Assembly (NCBI GenBank): GCA_949358305.1
Contig: OX442318.1
Location: 14,926,517 to 14,986,516, forward strand
Direction of reading: 5' to 3'
DNA: 60,000 nt
DNA from: Strigamia acuminata
Taxonomy: Eukaryota; Arthropoda; Chilopoda; Geophilomorpha; Linotaeniidae
Below the pieces are notes generated by a model, which was not told where the DNA came from, searched no databases, and saw only the letters and a list, made by a program, of their open reading frames with translations. Position 1 is the stretch's first letter; every line of letters begins with the position of its first letter. A program made the translations under genes and the position numbers. Shown here in pieces: positions 1 to 10,876 of this stretch.

Positions 1-3000
1 AATAACGTTGAATAATACAATGAAATGAAAGCACGACAATGGTCGGTCGAGTGGAAAAATGGCTGGAAGATAGATGTCTTATTCGGTGGCGGCGTCGACT
101 CCAGACCAGCTCACCGTGGTCCTTGGTGGCGGCGATGGGTAAGAGCTCTGCTCACGAGCAGAGATTACGATTAGCGCAAAGTGTGTGTATTAACAAATGT
201 CAATACACACCAGAATAAGGCTGGTTTTGCTTTGGCATAAACAGCGAGAAGTCTTGATTCACAAATCACTAAACCAAGTGCACAGTCAATACTATCCAAA
301 TGTGCAAAGCAGTGAGTAACATGTGTTAGGTGTGTTGTGAAAATCAAGAGTGTGCCAAAACTCTAAATCTGAGCCCAGCACACTTCGGATTTGCGCAGCA
401 GATATGCGCAATGAGAGCATTTTGGTGCAACAAAGGAATTTTTGCATCAAAACGATTAATTTGCAGCTCGCCACAGCCAAATTGGGGTGAGGTGTGCCTG
501 GGGAGTTTTCACCCTCAAGACACATCAGGCTGGTTTAGCGTGTGCCAAACCAGAGTAATTTGAAAATAATAAATATTTTTAGTGGTGATAATTCAAATAT
601 ACAGTTGAGATGACCACAAACATTACTGGATAATGAAACTTTAACTGTGTATGTTTTTAAAATCCATGAAATGAAAGGTTTCAGTTTGCGCTCAATAGTG
701 TTAGTGTTTGTGTATCGTATTCGGTCTTTACGAATGTTAAGCTTATTTGCTGCATTGATATAGTCGCCAACACGTGTAGTCTGTTTACCCAATGCATCTG
801 TTCTTATTTATTGATTTGCTACGAGAATGATATTTTTCAGTTTTTCTTTTTTCATTGGGATGAGATTTTTTTAAATTTTCTAAAAAATCCCAGACATGTT
901 TTACATTTTGCACTAAAAATCATTTAGTAAGTATTCGTTTTTTTTCTTATTTTTAAGGTTACTTTTGAGGGAATTTACATAAAAATAACATTTAAAAAAA
1001 AATGTTTTTCTGTCCATGTATGCATGTAAATACCTCGATTTCTTTTTATTTCTTTTATTGGAGTGTTTATGGTGATCCAAGCAAACCATAATTTTTCAAG
1101 ACTACTAAAGTCATAAGGTTTATTCCGGACCCGAGTAAATCTAACTTGTTCAACTATTTTGAGATGTCTACAACTGAAAATAAGTTGGCACAGGAGTAAT
1201 AGAATATTATTTTATCATTAAAAAAACATTCGCGCGAAATTATACTTGACGTTTCGAGTTGAATTGGAGCACACAGAGTCAACTGAATTATCGTACAGCA
1301 TTTATGTGGAAATTAATCCAACTTATTTTTACATTGAAATGAGTAATCTAATATGAAGAAAAACAGCAGACTCACGTACGTCTGTCTTTCTTTCTATCAA
1401 CGAGACTAACTTACTCAGTTTGTCAGCTCAGATCTGGTTTCCTTTGTCTTTGGCTTTCCATTTTCTTTCTTATAAAGGATTTCTTCTTCGTTGATGAACG
1501 AGGGCTTTGTGTTGAAAAGTGTAAACACGAGGAAGTAATTTATTTTTTAAAAAGATCTGGTGTGAATAATTATACTGCTGTTTAAACAAAAACAAAAAAA
1601 AATCTTGACCCGACATTCATTAGGGAATCACCTCGGTCTTTCTGTTTTCTTGAGATGAAACCATAAAGATGGCAAATTTGGACGGTTGAGAAATATCACA
1701 ACTTTCCACATTTGTTTATGATGAGAACAGAGTGTGGTATGCTGAGAAAAGCTGAGTGCTTAATGAAACAAAACAAACGGCACAATCTGCAAACCCCACT
1801 GCTAAATAAATTTATTTTTGTTGATTTTTAAAGTCAATTGAATTTGTGTTTCCGGTATTTATTTATTAACAATACCTTAAGTTGATTATTAATAACATCG
1901 AAATCTATTAACATCAAATAAGTTGTAGGTTTAGTTTATTAAAATGTACCGGTAGATACCCGTACACGGTAATCGCATTAGAAAGAAATGTTATTGTACA
2001 CGACATTAATTCTGGCACGGCATGGTTAATTCAATTTGAAAGAACTTTGTAGTTTTTAATATCTCAATTTTTAATAAAATTGTTCGTACTAATTATTTTC
2101 TTTCTTTTTATTCTTAGGTAAGTTCGTGCATTTCTTATGACTTTGTTTTAAATATTTTACTGACTGTTCTGTAGGTAAGTTGATTATTTACTATTTTCTA
2201 GTATAGTAGACTAACTTTTAAATTTATAAATCATCTAAGTCAATACATTTTTAATAATAAATGACTTAAATGATGGCGCGAAAATGTAAAATATAAACTA
2301 CAAGAACGCTACGATTTCTACCGGACTTTGGTTCTTTCGATCATTGTCAGTGGTACCGGTACTCAAAATTCTCTATTTTTTTTCTTTTTACAACCCATCG
2401 ACGATGGTGGACAGATCGAAAAGCCTACCATTAAGGTAAACGTTACATTCTACCATACTTTTACTTTTCCACTTTTAGACATGGTTTTCGAATCGAATTT
2501 TGACGGTACTACTTTTTATTTTTAGTTTGAATTTATTGTGCCCCTTTAATTAAGCTTTATTACCTTTAAGTGTAAAGCACTTTGTCCAAATTTAGTAGGA
2601 TTATTTAGTTTTGATATACACACAGTAATTTGAAATTTAAATTTATGTATCTATCCGTACGTACTACTAGTAGTACTAACACTGACAAGTGAGCGTCTAA
2701 AATGATGTGAACTTAAATCTTGTTGACACTTGTAAGGATTTGATAATTTGGTGGGCCAATTGTTCTTTGTCTAGGCCTATTTATTTTTTAGAAATCATTA
2801 AGACTTATGTATCCTCCTAAGTTGGTGTGTTCAACAAGTGTGCAAGCTAAATGCAGTAAGTGTTTGGTTATTGTCATTGTAGCAAATTTCATAATGCAAA
2901 TGGTGAACGTCTAGCACATTAAGAGGCAGAAATATGACAGCAGCAGATGTTAAAGTAAGAATGTTTGTTTAACCGTTGAGCTGCTGGTCTCTCTCTCTCT

Positions 3001-3574
3001 CTTTTACATGTTGCTTTTTATAGGCAATCACAGGCTTGCCTTTGAAGCTTCAGCTAATGTCTTTAACCATGCCACAAATGAGGCATTTTGCTTGCAGTCA
3101 AACCACCAAACTCCTTCCTCTCCTCTCCTCTCTTCCAACCTCTCCTCTCCTCTCCTCTCCTCTCCTCTCCTCCCTGCCCACTCTGTTTTTCCCCCTTTGT
3201 GTTTTCTCATTCGTGGGCTTGAGTTGATATGGAAGAGCGACTTGCCTCAGTGGCTTGCACTTCAATTTAGTTTGGCGATTGGCATTCACACTTCATCACC
3301 GCACCCAACTTTATAAAGGAGTACAAGGAAGAAGGCACAGATTGGTTTATTGCTTATGAAAATGTCGTGCCTGCAGCACACGTTTCACCACTTTTGCCTT
3401 ATTTCTTTTTATGCCTCTCTCTCACTTCATTTCCACTGGCTCCACAATGGATTTCATAGGCTATTTTACATAAAACAATTTTTTAACACCTTACAAGTAT
3501 AGTCTATCATTGCTAGGATAAAGTAGAACAACAACAGGCTAAATCTTAATGGCTACATTTTATTTATACTACTA
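1..3574. other. Anonymous AT-rich DNA, no gene recognised
   Basis: I find no convincing coding region on either strand; the open frames are short, unconserved-looking and often lack an ATG. Visible structure is limited to two small perfect hairpins (arms 146-153/156-163 and 183-191/202-210), many poly-A/T runs, a CT run near 2988-3003 and the pyrimidine microsatellite listed separately. A stretch at about 340-545 is less AT-rich and has some short internal near-repeats, but I do not recognise it. Confidence 0.5.
3111..3175. repeat. CTCTC pentanucleotide microsatellite
   Basis: A pure pyrimidine tract of about 65 bp built from TCTCC/CTCTC units. It is strictly pyrimidine on one strand and purine on the other, a composition able to form triplex DNA. 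The short open frames across it are artefacts of the repeat. Confidence 0.9.
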
Positions 3575-3759
3575 CAATTGAAACTCTTTCTAACGAATCG
3601 CGATATAACGAATTATCGATGTAATGAATACCTAAAAATGGCTGGTTTGGTTGGCTGGCCATAGAACACCATGTTAAAAAAATTTTGATATAACGAATTC
3701 TCGTTATAACAAATCGATTTTTCGGATCCCTTGCGATTCGTTGTAAAGAGTTTCGACTG
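3575..3759. mobile_element. MITE with TA duplication, pogo/Tc1-mariner-like
   Basis: The 185-bp unit has terminal inverted repeats of about 28 bp. The left end reads CAATTGAAACTCTTTC and the right end, reverse-complemented, reads CAGTCGAAACTCTTTA; both continue into AACGAATCGC. TA dinucleotides flank both ends (3573-3574 and 3760-3761), as expected for TA-targeting Tc1/mariner/pogo transposases. It contains no transposase frame, so it is non-autonomous. Family assignment rests on the TA and the inverted repeats only. Confidence 0.8.
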
Positions 3760-3761
3760 TA

Positions 3762-4094
3762 GTAATGAGTCAAATGATAATGACCAAACACGCCGTTTTC
3801 AAACTGTTTGTCAGTTTATTTCACTTTCACTTTCTTTGTGTTGATGAATTTTTTTTATACGGCCATTTATATTTATTGAAGTTTAAATTCTCTTTAGATT
3901 CGAAGCATGAAAAATACTAGAGACATACAATAATGTAGTCTTTTTTTAAAAAAAAATTTAAGTTTAAGGAATTTTTTTTAAAAAATTGTGATGATCTGGC
4001 TGATTACTTGTAACGTGACAATACCAGAAATAGGGTGTAGGGAGAAGAAGGGATGGGAGGAAGGAACGATAAGCAACACGGGTAAGCTTGCTTA
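3762..4094. other. No feature recognised
   Basis: AT-rich spacer between the MITE and the large inverted-repeat unit. Several poly-A/T runs; nothing that looks coding. Confidence 0.5.
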
Positions 4095-4735
4095 CCCAAG
4101 TAACAAAACTATGTTAAATCTAGATAGAATCTATGCAAACCGTCTATCTTGGTACATAGATTTAACATAGAATAAGGTAGAAACTATGCCGAAACTACAT
4201 AGCATTGACATGGAATAAGCGCATTTCTGTCACGATTTTGACATAGCATCTACATAGAGCTGTAGATCGATGCTACATCAATACAACGTCAAATCGACGT
4301 CGAATTCTACGTAGAGTTCTATGTCGATTCAACATAGAATCGATCTACCGCTTTATGTAGATTCAATGTCAAAATCGTGACCAAAATGCGCTAATTCCAT
4401 GTCAATGCTACGCTGTTTCGGCATAGTTTCATCCTTATTTTATGTTAAATCTATGTAGAATTCTACGTCAAACTCTGCATAGAATTCTACGTCAAACTCA
4501 ACGTCAAATTCTACGTCTATTTAACGTAGAATAAGGATGAAACTATGCCGAAACAACATAGCATTGACATGGAATTAGCGTCGCCCGGTCGCGATTTTAA
4601 CATAGCATCGACATAGAGCTGTAGATCGATTCTACTTCAAATCGACGTAGATTCGATCGAGACTTCTACATCAATTTGAAGTAGATCTGATATTAAAATC
4701 GACTTATAGTTCTATGTACTTTTTTTGTATAAAAA
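4095..4735. repeat. Alternating inverted repeats, left array of the foldback unit
   Basis: A block of about 105 bp beginning near 4171 recurs directly near 4531 and in inverted orientation at about 4333-4440. Shared landmarks are GAAACTATGCCGAAAC, CATAGCATTGACATGGAAT and GACATAGAGCTGTAGATCGA. The order direct-inverted-direct means large hairpins can form between neighbours. The vocabulary (ATCTATGTTAAATCTATGT-type words) matches the 151-bp array at 8737-9643, tying the two ends together. Confidence 0.8.
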
Positions 4736-4811
4736 AAACAAAATATTAAAATTTTAAAAAATTTTATTTTTCAAAAAATAACAATATTTTACAAAAAGAA
4801 CGAGTTTTTTC

Positions 4812-5257
4812 ACGCGTGACTTCTTAGCAACAACGGTTTTGAGAGTTGAGGCCATTGTTGTGCATTCTCATTAAATTTCTCATCTCTATTCGGCCCAGGT
4901 TTGCACCATTTTCCCGTTGTTTTTCCGGTTGTAATCGTGTCGGAGCCGAAATTCGCCGGTCACGTATCGATCTCGGTCGTTGAAGACCAAAATGGAGGTT
5001 TTGTAGACTTTGATTGCGTATTCTTCGTCGTTTTTGCCGAGTGCGTGGTGAAAGTTTGCTTCTTTTCCCGTGCCGACGCAGCCGTTGATTTCTTCAAATT
5101 GCGAATTAACTATTTTGAAGACGATCATTCTAGTGCGCACGTCTAGAACCTGTTAGACTGTTGCACGGTCGAATTTGTCTTTGGTTCGGCGCTCGTTTTC
5201 GGTTAGTTTGTTTGTTGTGGAACTGGATAAATCGGGGACGTCGAATTGAACTAAAAG
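4812..5257 (-). pseudogene. RIOK1: RIOK1 kinase fragment, broken
   Basis: RIO1-family atypical kinases act in cytoplasmic 40S ribosomal subunit maturation. Reading the minus strand from 5257, the peptide KLTENERRTKDKFDRAT is followed by an in-frame TAA, then [51 protein letters not shown] and KMVQTWAE. These correspond to the N-terminal part of the RIO domain, including the glycine-rich GKEAN nucleotide loop and the KxYKTSIL strand. After TWAE the frame shifts and similarity (MRNLM, then LLLRSH) continues to about 4812. Immediately upstream of the block is CTCTCATTCCTTTTAG, a good 3' splice site, so the piece derives from genomic DNA and not from a retrocopied mRNA. Stop codon and frameshift make it a pseudogene. 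Most of the kinase domain, including the catalytic loop, is absent. Confidence 0.88.
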
Positions 5258-5449
5258 GAATGAGAGTAAATTGTCATTTTTGTTTATTCGTTTTAAGCAA
5301 GAGGTTTTATTTAATTTCAGAAATTCAATTTTAAATGAAAAAATTCAATGTAAACCCAAAATGTTCAATATAAACCCAAAAAATTCAATAAAAACCCCCA
5401 AAAAATTAAAACTTTCCCTAAAAATAATCAATTTTAACGTGTAACTCAC

Positions 5450-5505
5450 ATATCCGACTACGGTAGGTTCGCAAATGGATCTGTAGACCACGCGCGTTTT
5501 TTCAT
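5450..5505 (-). pseudogene. Exon-like fragment of unidentified gene
   Basis: A 56-nt segment on the minus strand lies between a plausible acceptor (AACACTAATTTGTAG) and a strong donor (GTGAGT). It is open in one frame and reads EKTRVVYRSICEPTVVGY. I cannot assign it to a gene. It could be another piece of the RIOK1 locus or a different captured gene. Confidence 0.4.
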
Positions 5506-5554
5506 CTACAAATTAGTGTTTTTGGTTTGGTTAATCAGTATTAAGAAAAATGTA

Positions 5555-5654
5555 AAGTCAAACTACTTTGTTTAATTGTTGAGTTGTGGTCTGTTCGCGG
5601 GTTCGCTCCTTATCGCGAAAGACCTGTCCGCTAGTTCGTATTGATTCGTTTCGT
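5555..5654 (-). pseudogene. Exon-like fragment of unidentified gene
   Basis: An acceptor-like TTTATTTTTAACAG precedes a GC-richer stretch on the minus strand that is open for about 30 codons (ESIRTSGQVFRDKERTREQ and onward) before a stop. No family is recognised and the downstream limit is uncertain. It is listed because its base composition and acceptor match the neighbouring captured exons. Confidence 0.3.
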
Positions 5655-6037
5655 CTGTTAAAAATAAATTCGTATTAATTTTTAGTTTAGTTTTACGTCG
5701 GCATAAAAGATCGTAATAAGTGAAATTTATTTACTTTATATTCGAATTACGTTATTCGGGCAGTCGGGTCGTTTATTTCCTATCATTTTCCGATTTCCGA
5801 GGTTAATTTTATACACTGCGTTTTTGTCATCGCTTCGGCATGTATCGATCGTTGATCGATCTACCTGTAAAAATCAAAACACCTACCGGTACCTTCCATA
5901 CACATGGCTTACATGGTTGTATGGTTTAATTCCAGCAACAAGATGTTTGATTAAAACCATTAAAACCATTAACCTAACCACGCGGTCGCTTAGAGCACAC
6001 AAACCGGAAGCCGGTACTTTTAAAAATTCGTGTACCG

Positions 6038-6345
6038 CGGACCGAACTTGCGGTACATCTCGCGGTCCCCGAGAAAACACGAGAAAACACGAGAATCTCG
6101 TGTTTTCTTGCGTTTTCCACTTCCTATTTTAAAAAAAAGTAAAGAATCATAAAAAAAAAACTGATGAAAAGTGTTATTATGGTTTTTAATATTATTTTTC
6201 ACTTTTAGTCGGTTTTTTTAATGGTTTTTTATGGTTTTTTTAAATGGGAAGTGGAGAAAGCGAGAAAACACGAGATTCTGGAGTGTTCTCGCGTTTTCTC
6301 ATGGTCCGCGAGACGTACCGCAAATCCCGGTCCCAGTACTGTACC
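6038..6345. repeat. Inverted repeat with ~90-bp arms and ~115-bp spacer
   Basis: Arms at about 6038-6126 and 6243-6345 are reverse complements with roughly 80 percent identity by eye. Landmarks in the left arm are GCGGTACATCTCGCGG, CGAGAAAACACGAGA and TCTCGTGTTTTCT, then GTTTTCCACTTCC, mirrored in the right arm. The spacer is AT-rich. The right side continues into GC-rich GGACCGCGGTAC words. This could be a foldback MITE nested inside the larger unit, or an inverted duplication arising within it. Confidence 0.75.
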
Positions 6346-7013
6346 AGGACCGCGGTACTTTACGTGGGAGTGCCGTGTACCGCGCGCCGGGACCGCGGTA
6401 CACGTTAGCTGTACCGCGCACAACACTGTCCCTACGTTCACAAAACTGAATAAAACATTAAAAATCAGACAAAAAATTTGCATTTTTTATTTAAATTATT
6501 TTTTCCAAAATCCAACGTCAAAACCATGTCGCCAAACACAGAAAACTATAAATTTTATATCGAAAAATTGTTAACATTGGTCTTCCTTGATCCTATGATG
6601 GTTTAATTGATGACCACTTGAAATGTGATTTTCCCCCATAAAAATCTCTTGTATGGGAATTTTTTATTGTTGTTAGTATTTTTATTTCATTAAATCCAAG
6701 ACGAAAATAATTCAAATTTTTTTTTCTCTGGTCGATAAGCAACAATGGAATAGTTTGACAAATCAAGTGCAATGGCTCCTGGCACGTATGCCATGTATAC
6801 ATATATGTTCAACACTTTTTGTCCGCATCGTTCGTATGGCCGCCTGGAAATACATTCAATGATCCTGATCGCTTCTTACGTCTCAATAAGATCTCGCTTT
6901 TTGCACGCGCACGAGCGCATTCGAATTTCTTCTCTACAATCGCCGAACTCTTGCTTAGAGATTTGTATTCATTGTTGACGATAGGACTTTATTTGTAGTG
7001 ATTTATTTCTTGA

Positions 7014-7420
<407 letters not shown>

Positions 7421-7468
7421 TGGGCGTTTTGGTGCGTTGGTTTGGATGAAATGCTCGACAGCCCTTAC

Positions 7469-7618
7469 ACGCAGTTGGACGACGCGGGCATCTGCGGCGG
7501 CCCGCTGCTCGGCGTCACCGGTGTAAGCGGCGCGGGACCGCACTCGGCGATCATCGCCATCATTTCGTCTTCTCGCTCCATATTCGACACGTCGAAATTG
7601 ACGTAGTTGTCCGTAATC
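7469..7618 (-). pseudogene. 150-nt exon-like segment of unidentified gene
   Basis: The minus strand has an acceptor-like ACTTCATTTGAG before 7618 and a strong donor GTAAGG directly after 7469. The 150 nt between are fully open and unusually GC-rich for the window. The peptide includes TDNYVNFDVSNMEREDEM, an IAECGPAPLTP stretch and then a proline/serine-rich tail. This strand is opposite to the adjacent UAP56 piece. I do not recognise the gene. The combination of splice sites, open frame and composition supports a captured exon. Confidence 0.5.
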
Positions 7619-7683
7619 CTCAAATGAAGTAATTAAAATCCATTTAACTTTTTAAAATTAATTTTATTGGTTTATTTTTCTTA

Positions 7684-7781
7684 AAAAACAAAAATCAGTT
7701 TTTCGTCATCTTCGACCTCGTCTTCCTCGTCGTCGCTGTCTTTGTCTTGCTCATTTTGCTCGTCGGCAGAAGCTAAATCTA
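7684..7781 (-). pseudogene. Acidic exon-like segment
   Basis: After a splice-acceptor-like TAGTTTGTTTGCGTAG, the minus strand encodes an acidic stretch (ADEQNEQDKDSDDEEDEV and onward) ending at a TAA near 7684. Acidic tracts are common at the ends of many nuclear proteins, so no gene can be named. Low complexity makes coding status uncertain. Confidence 0.3.
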
Positions 7782-8253
7782 CGCAAACAAACTATAAATT
7801 ATCTAACATTCAACGATCGAACGACCAAATAACCTTTTTCGTACGATCCCCTGTCCCTTGTTCAACCACTTCGATAAGTGACATTCGACGGTCAAATAAT
7901 ACTGATTCAAAACTGATAATATCTTAGACATGCGTGTATCGAGCCACCGTGCTTTTTTATTTATTTATTATCGTCGCCAACATTTCTGACGATAACGTGA
8001 TTTGGCGTACGAAACGTGCAAATTGATTCAAATTGTCCATGTTCCTGCCGATCAGCGTATACATAATATTCCCCATCGGTTTTGTTGGTGGCAAAAGGGA
8101 TTTTTGTGGTTTTTAAAGTTTACTTTTGAAACGTCGCATTCGGGATAGCGATTTGCAAAAATCACATGGACGGTCGAATAATACTGATTCAAAGCTGATT
8201 ATATCTTAGATTCTTATATTTGCGATCAGAACTTCGAATTGTCTAACATTTTC

Positions 8254-8512
8254 AGCGCATTCTTTGTGTCTTCGTAACGCGACGAATTTGTTCGGACGTG
8301 GGATGGATATCGAGAAAGTTAATGTTTTTAATTACGATATGCCGGAGAATTCGGATACGTATTTACACGCGTGGGGGTCGGTTTGGGACCAAGGGTTTGC
8401 CGATTTCGTTCGTCAGTGACGAAGACAATGCTAAAATTTTAAATAGTGTTCAAAGCTGTTTTGAAGTTGATATCAGCGTTTTGAAATTGACTTGTCGTCA
8501 TACAGCAAAATG
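8254..8512 (+). pseudogene. DDX39B: UAP56/DDX39B helicase fragment, C-terminal RecA part
   Basis: Downstream of an acceptor-like CTAACATTTTCAG, the plus strand encodes, with frameshifts, [50 protein letters not shown] and [14 protein letters not shown]. These are motifs V and VI and the C-terminal end of the second RecA domain, collinear with the N-terminal fragment at 7034-7420. Motif VI is damaged around the YLHR..GR region. The intervening 0.8 kb, which should encode the rest of the helicase, holds unrelated minus-strand exon-like pieces. It also holds a 42-bp direct repeat (about 7886-7927 and 8169-8210). Confidence 0.9.
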
Positions 8513-8736
8513 TAAAAATGTAAAACATTAAATTTTCTTTTCATTTTAAATAAAACCCATAAATTAAGTTATAGTTGTACTTTTATTTTAACTTGTTATG
8601 TGCAAATGTAATGAGTAAATGACTGCAGTTGTAAAATTTATCAAAATTATATTTGAAATCATGACGTAAAAATATACAAATTCAAACGAGCATTTCTTGA
8701 ATAAACAATTACATCAACTCCAAGTCACCGTCGGTC

Positions 8737-9643
8737 TCTATTGATTCAACAAATGTTAAATCCATGTTAAAATTAAATTGGGATAGAATTATGACATAGA
8801 TTTAGCATAGCATCGACATTAACGGTCTACACCGATTCAACACAGAGCGGTCTATGTTAATTCAACATAAATCGGTCTATGTTGATTCAACATAGAGCGG
8901 TCTATGTTAAATCTATGTTAAATTTATTTTGGGATAGAACAGTGACGTAGATTTAGCATCACATCGACATTAACGGTCTACATAGATTCAACGCAGAGCC
9001 TTCTATGTTAATTAAACATAAATCGGTCTACGTTGATTCAACATAGAGCGGTCTATGCTAAATCTATGTTAAATTTATTTTGGGATAGAACAGTGACGTA
9101 GATTTAGCATCACATCGACATTAACGGTCTACATAGATTCAACGCAGAGCCTTCTATGTTAATTAAACATAAATCGGTCTACGTTGATTCAACATAGAGC
9201 GGTCTATGCTAAATCTATGTTAAATTTATTTTGGGATAGAACAGTGACGTAGATTTAGCATCACATCTACATTAACGGTCTACATAGATTCAACACAGGG
9301 CCTTCTATGTTAATTCAACATCAATCGCTCTATGTTGATTCAACATAGAGCAGTCTATGTTAAATCTATGTTAAATTAAATTGGGATAGAACATTGACAT
9401 AGATTTAACATCGAATCTATATCAACAGGTCTATGCAGATTCAACACAGAGCGGTCTACACAGATTCAACATCAATCGCTCTATGTTGATTCAACATAGA
9501 GCAGTCTATGTTAAATCTATGTTAAATTAAATTGGGATAGAACATTGACATAGATTTAACATCGAATCTACATCAACAGGTCTATGCAGATTCAACACAG
9601 AGCGGTCTGTATAGATTCTATGTAGATTCGATCATCTGTGCTA
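8737..9643. repeat. 151-bp tandem repeat (six monomers), hairpin-rich
   Basis: The landmark GGGATAGAA occurs at 8780, 8931, 9082, 9233, 9383 and 9534, spacings of 151, 151, 151, 150 and 151 bp. The second and third monomers are nearly identical; the outer ones are more diverged. Each monomer contains near-perfect palindromes such as CTATGTTGATTCAACATAG and several TCTATGTTAAATCTATGT-type words, so each can fold on itself. The same words appear in the left array at 4095-4735. Confidence 0.92.
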
Positions 9644-9649
9644 CCTGGG

Positions 9650-10555
9650 ATATGTGTAATAAATAAGCCAATCTTTTCTTGCACTATTGATATGATGTTG
9701 GAGAAACAGGAGACATCATCTCATTTTTTTGCGCACGTAACCAAGAATGAGCTGACTATTGCTGTATGTGGGTCATCGTCAAACACGTCCAGCACCATTA
9801 CTTTTACTTTAAACCGATGTATGTACGTAAACTCCAGCTTGTACTGAAAATGGAAAATAAAATGTGTGTGGACGGTCAGTATCATTTGTCAATAATTTAA
9901 AAATGATGAGTGACTGTGAAAACAGGGTGGCAGAATGATTTGAAGATGGTGATTGCCTTTCTTCTTGTCTCTGCCATTCTCAAGTGGAAACTCAAACTTG
10001 TGGGGAGGGGAGGTGAGGGGAGAGGAGAGGAGAGGAGAGGAGAGGGCTGGGGGTGTCATAAGGTTGTGTGATGGGAAGGGGGAAAGAAGCAATCTTGGTG
10101 GCTCTCCTATAGTCTAGCTTCTCTTTTCCACTCCAATGTATTCATTCTTTCTTTTTTTCTTCCATTTCTTCCCCTCATCTTTTCTTTTCCTCCTTTTCCC
10201 CTTGCATCAGATCACCTCCTCTCCTCCTACTTTCCTCTCCTCTCCTCTCCTCTCCTCTCCTCTCCTCCCTAAAAATCAATAGTAATTTCAAACCAATCTT
10301 TTTCTCCTGTCACCTGAACTTAGTGTAGCTTTTAATACAAATCTAATGTTTCCTTTTCAATGAAGTTCAAATTAATGTCGTAATCATTATAAATATTTTT
10401 TATTTTTCTTTTCCTTTTCCTTTTTTTTTCTTCTTTTATTTTATGCGCTTGATAGCCATTTTTCCTCCGAGTTGTTTTAGTTTCATTATTTTTAAGAAGG
10501 TTGTGGAGAAAAGTTTGTAATATCCGAAACGATAGTTGTTTATAATAATAAGTAA
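9650..10555. other. Non-coding, with two purine/pyrimidine microsatellites
   Basis: No gene recognised. A GAGGA/GGGGA tract lies at about 10003-10048 and a TCTCC tract at 10232-10268. Between them is a long pyrimidine-rich stretch (about 10110-10230). Confidence 0.6.
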
Positions 10556-10873
10556 GGGGCCGTCCATAAATTACGTAACGCCAATTTTGGGCATTTTAGA
10601 CCCCCTCCCCCCCCCCTTTGTAACAAGGCCGTAACAAATTCCCAAACCCCCACCCCCCTAATTACGTAATAAAACTGAAATCACCCCCCCAAAAATTTTC
10701 AAAAATTAGTCTCAAAACTGCGATATTTTCGATTTTAAAACATTAAAAAAAAATTTTTCAAGGACCGTAACATTATTGAGAAACCCCCCCCCCTCTCCCT
10801 TACTAATGACCCGTAACAAATTCTGAAACCCCCTCCCTCCCCTTGGAGCGTTACGTAATTTATGGACGGCCCC
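10556..10873. mobile_element. PIF/Harbinger-type MITE with TAA duplication
   Basis: Perfect terminal inverted repeats of at least 26 bp begin GGGGCCGTCCATAAATTACG. TAA stands at 10553-10555 and again at 10874-10876, matching the 3-bp TWA target duplication of PIF/Harbinger elements. The 318-bp interior is C-rich on the plus strand and has no transposase. Short open frames across it are artefacts. This terminal sequence is, to my knowledge, widespread in arthropod genomes. Confidence 0.88.
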
Positions 10874-10876
10874 TAA

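Noticed and set aside
330-792. Short frames near the left edge that might be a host exon
   Set aside because: Frames overlap on both strands, and I recognise no protein or splice structure.
2390-2470. Possible small exon bounded by ACAG and GTAAAC
   Set aside because: Splice signals are weak and the 7-codon peptide is uninformative.
3008-3316. Overlapping frames of 60-102 codons on both strands around 3000-3320
   Set aside because: They run through a CTCTC microsatellite; repeat-driven open frames on both strands with no recognisable residues outside it.
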